NCBI GenBank assembly: GCA_964439265.1
Contig: CAYTOA010000003.1
Span: 58,659-122,658 of the forward strand
Source of the DNA: JAGVPT01 sp964439265
Lineage (GTDB): Bacteria; Bacteroidota; Ignavibacteria; UBA10030; UBA8401
DNA length: 64,000 nt
Reading direction: 5' to 3'
Both the position numbers and the translations under genes were made by a program. The notes below the pieces were generated by a model, which saw nothing but the letters and a program-made list of their open reading frames with translations, was not told the DNA's origin and made no database searches. Positions 57,459-64,000 of this stretch are shown piece after piece (positions within the stretch are counted from its first letter, which is position 1; every line of letters starts with the position of its first letter).

Positions 57459-57569
57459 CGTATCATCAAGAACAACGAATTCGGATCGACCGAACCCGGA
57501 GTTTCTTCAGATTGCACTAGATGAAATTCGGGTGCTGTAGAACAAACAACCAACACAAAGGAGCACACA

Positions 57570-57902
57570 GTGAACATATTTGTAGGTAATCTGTCTCGTG
57601 ATGCCAACGAGGATGACGTGCGGCAGGCATTTCAAGCATTCGGACAAGTCGCGACGGTCAATATCATCATGGACAAATTCACACGCGAACCGAAGGGCTT
57701 TGGGTTTGTCGAGATGCCGGCAAAGACCGAGGCAGAGGCTGCCATCGCCGGATTGAACGGCAAAGAACTAAAAGGGCGCGCGCTGACTGTTAATGAAGCA
57801 CGGCCCCGGGAAGAACGCAGCGGCGGCGGCTTTGGCGGCAGGAAAAGCGGCGGCTTCGGCGGGAATAAGGGCGGCGGCGGCGGCGGTCGACGGTCCTGGT
57901 AA
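57570..57902 (+). CDS. RRM-domain RNA-binding protein with Gly-rich tail
   Basis: A 110-residue protein. One RNA recognition motif (residues 1-79) has RNP2 IFVGNL (3-8) and RNP1 KGFGFVEM (42-49). A glycine/arginine-rich tail follows (SGGGFGGRKSGGFGG and GGGGGGRRSW). Such small proteins act as RNA chaperones, often in cold or stress responses, and are widespread in Bacteroidota and cyanobacteria. A good AAAGGAG ribosome-binding site precedes the start. It stands alone downstream of mlaD. Confidence 0.93.
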   Translation: MNIFVGNLSRDANEDDVRQAFQAFGQVATVNIIMDKFTREPKGFGFVEMPAKTEAEAAIAGLNGKELKGRALTVNEARPREERSGGGFGGRKSGGFGGNKGGGGGGRRSW

Positions 57903-58367
57903 CCGTCAGGAACGTTTTCGCCAGAGGATTACGCTGCATTTAATTTCTACGCATTCCACAAGGAAGGTATTTCGCCACGGGCGGATGCCATGTATGAGGC
58001 ATTACGCCCGAGAAGAGAGGTCTTTCGATTGGTAAGCCATGTATCGTTCATCACGGTTGGCGTATTGACCGGTTGAGGCTGGACGAGGGAAATGTTTCGT
58101 TTCGACCCCTCGTCGATCCGGCCATGATATTGTCACAAGAAAAAGTTTGAAGAAAAAGCAGATTTCTCACGGCCCCGGCAGCTCTGTCGACGTTATCGAT
58201 GAGCCAGTCGCCGCCGGTGAGAATATTTTGACCTTCTATTACCGATGCTGATGTATCCGCGGCAACCGTTGCGCATCCTCGATCTCTTGCGACCAACTCG
58301 ATACGTGCTTCTTCATTCTTGAACCGCATTGTTATATAGAATAAAGATTTCCCCCGAGGCAACTTCG
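57903..58367. other. spacer with no clear gene
   Basis: These 465 bases between the RRM gene and the acyl-CoA synthetase gene contain no convincing gene. A minus-strand frame of about 92 codons (58329 down to 58051) starts MRFKNEEARIELVARDRG but has no ribosome-binding site and no recognised family. It could be a decayed gene. No repeats or strong terminators stand out. Confidence 0.35.
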
Positions 58368-60281
58368 ATGACCCAGAGAACAATCCCCCAACTATTCGAA
58401 ACAAGCGTTGCCAGATTTGGCCCAAATATTCTCTTGTGGGAAAAACACGGTGACAAGTATGAAGGGATGACGTATCGCGAAGTGCATGAGAAAGTTGTTG
58501 AGTTCGCCGCAGGATTGCTCGGTGTTGGTATCAAGAAAGGGGACCGGGTCGCGCTTATTGCCGAGGGACGGAACGATTGGGTTATCTGCGAACTCGGAAT
58601 TTTGTACGCTGGAGCCATCAACGTACCCTTGTCGGTGAAACTGAACGAACAGTCAGAGTTAAAATTCCGGCTTGCACACTCCGGCTGCAGGATGGCCATC
58701 GTTTCGGCAACGCAGGCGCCGAAGATCAAGCAGGTGAAGAACGATCTCCCCGATCTTGAGAAAATCATCTTGCTCGATCCGGCAGAACACCATGGCGCGG
58801 ATGAACTACCGCTCGCGCAACTGTATGAGACAGGGAATAAATATCTCAAGGCAAACCCCGTCTCGATCGCTCACTCATGGGGAACACTGCACGAAAGCGA
58901 TGCAGCGAACATCTGCTATACCTCCGGAACGACTGCCGATCCCAAAGGAGTGGTGCTGACCCATCGGAATTACACTTCAAATGTTGAGCAGGCTTCCGCG
59001 CTCCTGCGAATACCGCCGCACTATTGCTCCCTTCTTATTTTGCCGTGGGATCACTGTTTTGCCCATACCGCCGGTATTTATACATTGATGAAAAATGGGG
59101 CGAGCATGGCATCGGTACAGGTGGGTAAAACCGCGATTGAGTCGCTGAAAAATATTCCTGTGAACATCAAAGAATCGAAACCGACATTTCTTCTGAGCGT
59201 TCCGACACTGGCGAAAAATTTCCGGAAGAACATCGAGAGCGGTATCAAACAAAAAGGGCCGAAGGTTGAGAGGTTGTTCAATAAAGCGATGGAGACGGCA
59301 TATGACTATAACGGCGACGGCTGGAACCGCGGGAAAGGTCTTCGAATCCTCAAGAAGCCGCTGATGATGCTTTTCGACAAAATCCTCTTCAGCAAAATAC
59401 GGGAAAATTTCGGCGGAAAGCTGGAGTTCTTTATCGGCGGCGGCGCGCTCCTCGACATCGAATTGCAGCGGTTCTTCTACGCCATCGGCATGCCGATGTT
59501 CCAGGGCTATGGCCTTTCAGAATCGTCCCCCGTCATCTCTGCCAACGTTCCCCAAAAGCACAAACTTGGATCGTCCGGGAGTATCGTTCCTAACCTGGAA
59601 GTAAAGATTTGCGATGAAAACGGAAATACACTGGCAATCGGACAGCACGGCGAGATTATTGTTCGAGGCGAAAATGTCATGGCGGGGTACTGGAAAAACG
59701 AAAAAGCGACGCTTGAGACAATCCAGAACGGCTGGCTTCACACCGGCGACCTCGGGTACCTTGACAGCGACGGATTCCTATTCGTTCTTGGAAGAAACAA
59801 AAGCCTGCTTATCGCGAATGACGGTGAGAAGTATAGTCCCGAAGGCATAGAAGAGACGATCACAGGCCACTCGCGCTTTATCGAACAAATCATGCTATAT
59901 AATAATCAATCCCCTTACACCGTTGCGTTGCTCGTTCCCAATCGCGACGCCGCCCTCCAGTGGCTGAAAGAAAGAAAACTTTCCTGCCGCACATCAGAAG
60001 GCCGGGAAGCCGTGCTGCGGATGCTTGAATCAGAAATCGATGCATACCGCGAAAGGGGACCGCACGCTGGAATGTTTCCGTCGCGGTGGCTGCCGTCTGC
60101 AATGGCAGTGCTGGGCGAAGCTTTCACGGAACAGAATGGTTTCATGAACAGCACGCTCAAGATGGTTCGCGGCCGCATCACCGAGTTCTATAAGAACAGG
60201 CTGGATTTTCTATTCACGCCGGAAGGTCAGAGCATCAGCAATCATCAAAACATGACGATCGTGGAGAGATGGGAAGAATGA
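58368..60281 (+). CDS. long-chain acyl-CoA synthetase (AMP-binding)
   Basis: A 637-residue adenylate-forming enzyme that activates fatty acids to acyl-CoA by way of acyl-AMP. It shows the P-loop TSGTTADPKG (191-200), YGLSESSPV (A5), a GWLHTGDLGYLD stretch (A7) and the C-terminal GEKYSPEGIEE with the swivelling domain. Similarity is to FadD-like/FAA1-type proteins. The ATG at 58368 follows GAGG; an upstream in-frame start 13 codons earlier is less likely. A terminator at 60308 follows. Confidence 0.9.
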   Translation: MTQRTIPQLFETSVARFGPNILLWEKHGDKYEGMTYREVHEKVVEFAAGLLGVGIKKGDRVALIAEGRNDWVICELGILYAGAINVPLSVKLNEQSELKFRLAHSGCRMAIVSATQAPKIKQVKNDLPDLEKIILLDPAEHHGADELPLAQLYETGNKYLKANPVSIAHSWGTLHESDAANICYTSGTTADPKGVVLTHRNYTSNVEQASALLRIPPHYCSLLILPWDHCFAHTAGIYTLMKNGASMASVQVGKTAIESLKNIPVNIKESKPTFLLSVPTLAKNFRKNIESGIKQKGPKVERLFNKAMETAYDYNGDGWNRGKGLRILKKPLMMLFDKILFSKIRENFGGKLEFFIGGGALLDIELQRFFYAIGMPMFQGYGLSESSPVISANVPQKHKLGSSGSIVPNLEVKICDENGNTLAIGQHGEIIVRGENVMAGYWKNEKATLETIQNGWLHTGDLGYLDSDGFLFVLGRNKSLLIANDGEKYSPEGIEETITGHSRFIEQIMLYNNQSPYTVALLVPNRDAALQWLKERKLSCRTSEGREAVLRMLESEIDAYRERGPHAGMFPSRWLPSAMAVLGEAFTEQNGFMNSTLKMVRGRITEFYKNRLDFLFTPEGQSISNHQNMTIVERWEE

Positions 60282-60307
60282 ATTTCGCACAACGGCGAGA
60301 ACTCCTG

Positions 60308-60333
60308 CCCCCGTTCACACGGGGGTTTTCTTT
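60308..60333 (+). terminator. terminator overlapping the convergent gene
   Basis: CCCCCGT and ACGGGGG form a 7-pair stem with a TCAC loop, followed by TTTTCTTT. It ends the acyl-CoA synthetase transcript, and the same bases encode the last residues (KKTPV and stop) of the methyltransferase on minus. Confidence 0.7.
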
Positions 60334-61100
60334 ATTACGATGAGGGAATGCCGGAACATAGGGGCGGACGCCTTGCTCTTCTCACCAACCCATGCATCGA
60401 TCTTGTCAGCCAATCTAAGCATTACGTTGTCAGCGGAAGGGAAAATGTACGTCGAGAGCATCCCCAGGGGCAGCGTAAACAAATTGATGGGGTAGATGTC
60501 AACGGTATTGAAGTTCCTTCGCAGCCAATTGATGTCCTCACGAACAAAAGACTTTTCATCTGGAGTGTGCGCGTTTGAAAAGATGCTGTAGAGTTTTATG
60601 AGAGGATTTGATCCAAACGGTTCCATGAAGACCATTTCTCCTCCATCGTTCAAACTATTCAAATAGAGGGACTTGAGGACCGAACGGTATTCAAGGTGAT
60701 GCAGTATGGAACGGCCGAAGATCAGATCGAACTTTGACTCTATACCTTCCCCAACATCTCCATGAAAGAATTCCATTCTGTTGGGGATCTCTTTCTGTTT
60801 GGCTGCCCGGATAGACTCCTGAGAAATATCGATTCCCCGTAAGTAAGCCGGGTTGAACTTATAGATTTCCTGAGCCACGGTGCCGTCGGCACAGCCAATT
60901 TCAAGGACTCTTTTGTTGTGGGCCTGCTGTCTAATGATTTCAAAAAAAAGCCGATCATATCGTGTTGTGTTTGGCGACTCAAATACGTGTTTGAACCGGG
61001 TGTGCCACTCATGTGATCTGATCCATACTCCGTCCTCATCATACGCTTTTTGCTCGCGCTGCGCCCGTGTCAGATTCTCGTCTCTTTGCGTTGTGCTCAT
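60315..61100 (-). CDS. class I SAM-dependent methyltransferase
   Basis: A 261-residue protein. The Rossmann-like domain has motif I VLEIGCADG, the acidic end of strand 2 GIDIS, motif II FDLIFGRSILHHLEYR and motif III GGEMVFMEPFG. The N-terminal region is hydrophilic, with a Y/W/R-rich stretch. Related enzymes act on small molecules, lipids or sugars; the substrate cannot be read here. Its 3' end overlaps the terminator of the convergent acyl-CoA synthetase gene. No partner gene is adjacent. Confidence 0.85.
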   Translation of the reverse strand: MSTTQRDENLTRAQREQKAYDEDGVWIRSHEWHTRFKHVFESPNTTRYDRLFFEIIRQQAHNKRVLEIGCADGTVAQEIYKFNPAYLRGIDISQESIRAAKQKEIPNRMEFFHGDVGEGIESKFDLIFGRSILHHLEYRSVLKSLYLNSLNDGGEMVFMEPFGSNPLIKLYSIFSNAHTPDEKSFVREDINWLRRNFNTVDIYPINLFTLPLGMLSTYIFPSADNVMLRLADKIDAWVGEKSKASAPMFRHSLIVIKKTPV

Positions 61101-61230
61101 GAAGTGACCCGTGAATTATTTTTCATTTTGGCCGAAATGCGAAAAATTATTAATGTATCTCGCAAACTATTTTTGAACTTCAAGATATGAACTCTGAACC
61201 GGCTTTTCAACTAAGATCACATGAATTGGT

Positions 61231-61743
61231 TTATCCTCCGGGAGACGTTCGTTCTTTGGATTGCGTCTGGGGAAGCAAGGGTCGCTTGATCACAAAGTCG
61301 ATCTCGTACATTGCATAGTTGGCCTGCTTCATGCCAAGATGTTCATACGCCTGCTTCGCGCGCGCATTCCCGTGTTCCACGTAAAGCCGTATACCGCAAA
61401 CTGATCTCTTTTTCTGTGCCCCCTTTTCTACATGATGGAATAATTGGCTGAAGACCCCCGCGCCGCGAAACTCAGGAACAACATAAACACTCTGAACCCA
61501 CCAGAACATGGCAGCGCGCCAGTCGCTCCATTCGTACGTTATCATTAACTGTCCAGCGATTCGGCCGTCAATTTCACCCAGGATGTAATACCCCTTTGAA
61601 CTATCCTTAAGGAGAGCCTTTACGCCGCGCAATAGACGTTTGCGGTCAAGGTCAAGATGCTCGGTTTCCTTAGCGATGGCGGCATTGAATTCTGCGATAA
61701 TATTTGCATCAGCCGGCACAGCGCGGCGAATTCGGAGGGACAT
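61231..61743 (-). CDS. GNAT family N-acetyltransferase
   Basis: A 170-residue single-domain acetyltransferase. The N-terminal LRIRRAVPADANIIAEFN is typical of GNAT motif C, and VYVVPEFRGAGVFSQLFHHV carries motif A with the R-x-x-G-x-G/A acetyl-CoA loop. YVEHGNARAKQAYEHLGMKQ is motif B. The ATG at 61743 begins the domain; nine more codons upstream are possible. The acceptor (an amine on a small molecule, protein or antibiotic) is unknown. It stands alone between the methyltransferase and nfo. Confidence 0.85.
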   Translation of the reverse strand: MSLRIRRAVPADANIIAEFNAAIAKETEHLDLDRKRLLRGVKALLKDSSKGYYILGEIDGRIAGQLMITYEWSDWRAAMFWWVQSVYVVPEFRGAGVFSQLFHHVEKGAQKKRSVCGIRLYVEHGNARAKQAYEHLGMKQANYAMYEIDFVIKRPLLPQTQSKERTSPGG

Positions 61744-61903
61744 GGGTGAACCTGAATAATTTGGGAGCAAATAGTTAGGAATGATGGGTTAGAAGCTCAA
61801 TCGATAAATTAACTCAGATGCATTTTTGGCTGTCATTCAATCATGAAAAGTTTTACATTCTAATCACGCCATAACTTTTCTCTTTAATCTATCATTGCCC
61901 CCC

Positions 61904-62773
61904 ATGAGTGTTGATGGTACACATGTTCTCTTGGGCGCTCATATGTCGACCAGCGGCGGAGTCCACACTGCTGTTGACCGTGCGGTGTCGATCGGCTGCA
62001 CGGCGCTTCAAGTGTTTACAAAAAATAACAACCAGTGGGGTGCAAAACCCCTGGCGGATGATGATATAGAAAACTACAAAAGGAAAATCGTTGAAGCAAC
62101 CATAACACCCGTCATGGCGCACGATTCGTACCTCATTAACCTCTGCGCAATAAACCCCGAGATACTGGAAAGATCCCGCGATGCGTTCATCGATGAATTA
62201 ACGCGATGCGAAGAGCTGGGGATTCAACTGTTGAACTTCCATCCCGGTGCACACGGGGGAGCAGGCGAGAATGACGGCATTAAGAGAATCGTAGAGAGCC
62301 TGAACATTGCGCACGAAAAAACAGAGGGATTCAAAGTCCTCAGTGTAGTGGAGACGAGCGCGGGACAGGGAACGGCGGTCGGCTACAAATTTGAGCACCT
62401 CGAAAAGATAATCAATGGAGTCGACAAACCCGAACGCATGGCGGTTTGTATCGACACGTGTCATATTTTTGCCGCTGGCTATGATATCCGAACGGAAGAA
62501 ACGTATGCTGCAACAATTCAGGAATTCGAGAATATCATAGGGCTGGATCGACTGGCAGCATTTCATTTCAACGATTCAAAGAAAGAATTCGGCTCACACG
62601 GAGACAGGCATGAGCATATCGGGAAAGGAATGATCGGGACGGAGGGCTTCTCTTACTTAATGAATGATGAACGCTTTGCTAACACACCAAAAATACTGGA
62701 GACACCGAAATCGAAGGACCTCCATGAAGATGTAGAGAACCTAAAAGTGTTGAAGGGACTGATTAAAAATTAN
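61904..62773 (+). CDS. nfo: endonuclease IV (AP endonuclease)
   Basis: A 289-residue TIM-barrel enzyme that cuts DNA at abasic sites. Zinc ligands are visible in order: H of AHDSYL, H of NFHPGAHGG, E of VVETSAGQG, D and H of CIDTCHIFAAGYD, H of FHFNDSK, D and H of HGDRHEHIGKG, and E of LETPKS. The coding sequence ends LKGLIKN and TA at the very edge of the N gap, so the stop is TAA or TAG with its last base in the gap. The length therefore matches the full family length and the gene is probably complete. Confidence 0.92.
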
Positions 62774-62872
62774 NNNNNNNNNNNNNNNNNNNNNNNNNNN
62801 NNNNNNNNNNNNNNNNNNNNNNNNNNNNNNNNNNNNNNNNNNNNNNNNNNNNNNNNNNNNNNNNNNNNNNNN
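62773..62872. other. assembly gap (100 N)
   Basis: A placeholder run of exactly 100 N immediately after nfo. Its right edge runs into a TCCTGTC repeat, which may be why assembly failed here. Confidence 0.95.
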
Positions 62873-62901
62873 TCCTGTCTCCTATCTCCTGTCTCCTGCA
62901 T
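62873..62901. repeat. tandem TCTCCTG repeat at gap edge
   Basis: TCCTGTCTCCTATCTCCTGT then CTCCTGC: four imperfect copies of a 7-8-base unit abut the gap. Low-complexity sequence of this type is likely to continue inside the gap. Confidence 0.6.
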
Positions 62902-62910
62902 ACTGATATT

Positions 62911-63804
62911 TTATTTCGGTTCGAGCGCTTCTGCGACGATGATCCCCGTTTGCTTCGGATGCCGGGAGACATAATCGTGCAGCGGCGATTCTGTGATCTG
63001 AACTTCAGAGCCGATGTCGGGAGCGTGCATAAGATGAAGCGATCCGTTGTCCGCGAGCACCGCAATGCCGGTATGCGATATGTCTAGTCCGGGTGTGTTT
63101 GTGGTCATGCCGATCAACGATCCCGCCGTGATCTTCTTCTCGAACAAATGAATGTTTCTTTTGGGAAGGAAAAGGGTTCCGCGTTTTCCGATTTGTTCTT
63201 CCTGTTTCTTTATCTCATCGAAAAAGTCTTTATTACTGAGCTGCGCATATGAACTGCGGTGGGACGTCATGAAATTGATAGGTGTCGGGATCGGCTCGAG
63301 GTTTTCTATTCCGAACAATTCCTCCGTTACAACTTTCAAGATTCCTTTCTTCTCGTTATCAAACCAGTAATCCGTCGTGTAGTGAAGCCGGCTCGGGTAA
63401 CCGTTGATGATGCCGCCGCGGTATCGGATGAGTTGCAGTTCTGTTTTATAGTCATCGAAGGAATATTTTTTCAGCTTAACGCAGCGGGCGATTGCGAGAG
63501 AGTTCTCGTAGAAGGAAACGCAATCGAGGACCCGCATGTTGACGACGAGGTGTTCGGCTCCTTCTTCTTCAAGTGAATGTGCGGCATATTCTGTTCCGAT
63601 GAAAGACTTGCCTATTTCAACAATAACATCGTTGATCGGCATGGCGGCCAGGTTTCTGGAAACGGCAAGTTTAAATTTCGATTTGCAGATGCTCTCATCT
63701 GATTTTTCGACGGCGGAGAAGAGAGACTCCGCGAACGATCTGTCGAACACAAAGGGGATTAGTGGAACAATCGCAGAGCGGCGAAGGAAATCACGACGGT
63801 CCAT
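62911..63804 (-). CDS. DUF1460 family amidase-like protein (Tat signal)
   Basis: A 297-residue exported protein. The twin-arginine signal MDRRDFLRRSAIVPLIPF starts at the ATG at 63804; one three codons upstream is the alternative. The mature part fits DUF1460, an NlpC/P60-like fold described as N-acetylmuramoyl-L-alanine amidase: the expected catalytic cysteine lies in VLDCVSFYENSLAIAR and the histidine in DISHTGIAVL. It probably acts on peptidoglycan fragments. The gap lies just past its 3' end. It is downstream of, and on the same strand as, the dnaB fragment. Confidence 0.85.
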   Translation of the reverse strand: MDRRDFLRRSAIVPLIPFVFDRSFAESLFSAVEKSDESICKSKFKLAVSRNLAAMPINDVIVEIGKSFIGTEYAAHSLEEEGAEHLVVNMRVLDCVSFYENSLAIARCVKLKKYSFDDYKTELQLIRYRGGIINGYPSRLHYTTDYWFDNEKKGILKVVTEELFGIENLEPIPTPINFMTSHRSSYAQLSNKDFFDEIKKQEEQIGKRGTLFLPKRNIHLFEKKITAGSLIGMTTNTPGLDISHTGIAVLADNGSLHLMHAPDIGSEVQITESPLHDYVSRHPKQTGIIVAEALEPK

Positions 63805-63892
63805 TGGAGCCATGGTCTACCCTATAAGGCAAAGCAGCGACGGTGGAAGTCGCCGGGTGTTAATGAAGAAGGAACGGACTCAAACGCATTTT

Positions 63893-64000
63893 TTAGAACG
63901 GCGTATCGCCGGCCGTGGCAGGCGGCGCGTAGTCATCAAATGTCGGGAGGGCGAGATTTTCAAACCGGGCATATTGTTTAATGAACGAAAGCTGCACATC
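63893..64000 (-). CDS. dnaB: replicative DNA helicase, C-terminal fragment
   Basis: The last 35 codons and stop of a minus-strand gene that continues beyond the right edge. The residues DVQLSFIKQYARFENLA match the G-x-V-x-L-x-F-x-x-x-x-(T/A)RFENL end of DnaB helicases, followed by a short acidic tail DDYAPPATAGDTPF. DnaB is the hexameric replicative helicase and the partner of the DciA protein at 47463. The assignment rests on this short C-terminal pattern only. Confidence 0.7.
   Translation of the reverse strand, partial: DVQLSFIKQYARFENLALPTFDDYAPPATAGDTPF

Noticed and set aside
58051..58329. Possible minus-strand gene of about 92 codons upstream of the acyl-CoA synthetase
   Set aside because: No ribosome-binding site, no recognised domain, and its start overlaps the leader region of the opposite gene. 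It is kept only as a remark on the spacer.
62873..62901. Tandem units at the gap edge as the start of a CRISPR array
   Set aside because: The units are 7-8 bases without spacers and are not palindromic; this is a low-complexity repeat. No cas genes are present.

Overview
This is a metagenome-style scaffold: it begins with an N run and has two further 100-base N gaps (30876-30975, 62773-62872). Gene content points to the Bacteroidota/Ignavibacteria side of the FCB group. A secreted protein ends in a type IX secretion sorting domain with the LAQNYPNPF motif typical of Ignavibacteria-like lineages; a DUF2851 protein is present; one promoter fits the Bacteroidota TAnnTTTG pattern, although three others look like ordinary sigma70 promoters. 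The placement is inference from gene content, not from a marker phylogeny.

The window is centred on the chromosome replication region. A divergent dnaA / rpmH-rnpA-yidD-yidC arrangement surrounds a spacer (23740-24146) with seven same-strand DnaA boxes, the likely oriC. A second replication block, dnaN-recF-dciA-gyrB-gyrA, lies 21 kb away, and the last 108 bases encode the C-terminus of the replicative helicase DnaB.

Layout, left to right. (1) 1-10.6 kb, mostly minus strand: a repeat-containing charged protein; a close-packed trio (class I/II aminotransferase, LicC-like cytidylyltransferase, CDP-alcohol phosphatidyltransferase) that could build an amino-alcohol lipid headgroup; a small unknown gene, DUF2851, pyrF, a secreted S9 peptidase, dcd and two cold-shock genes. 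(2) 11-18.2 kb, plus strand: SthA transhydrogenase, a HerA-type ATPase, a membrane adenylate cyclase with three periplasmic c-type heme domains, and a T9SS-exported GHL10 glycosidase whose start overlaps the cyclase. (3) 18.3-23.7 kb, minus: rodA, mrdA, mreD (no mreB/mreC) and dnaA. (4) 24.2-30.5 kb: rpmH to yidC, then on minus an internally duplicated membrane protein, a NagX-like acyltransferase and a secreted GH13 enzyme. (5) 30.7-44.1 kb: a truncated cytochrome-like lipoprotein, typA, a SpoIIE-type phosphatase, a decayed lipoprotein gene, an M28 peptidase and amidohydrolase pair, a deoxynucleoside kinase, a large degenerate SF1-helicase-like protein, and CtpA on minus. (6) 44.5-57.9 kb: a VKOR-family thiol oxidase, dnaN to gyrA, an envelope operon of unknown role, mlaE-mlaF-mlaD and an RRM protein. 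(7) 58.4-64 kb: acyl-CoA synthetase, methyltransferase, GNAT, nfo, DUF1460 amidase and the dnaB tail.

The strongest candidates for something new are the tri-heme adenylate cyclase with its overlapping exported glycosidase, the three-gene headgroup module, the degenerate helicase-like ATPase, and several small palindromic intergenic element families, two of which occur twice with arm-preserving differences. No tRNA, rRNA, IS element or CRISPR array was seen.
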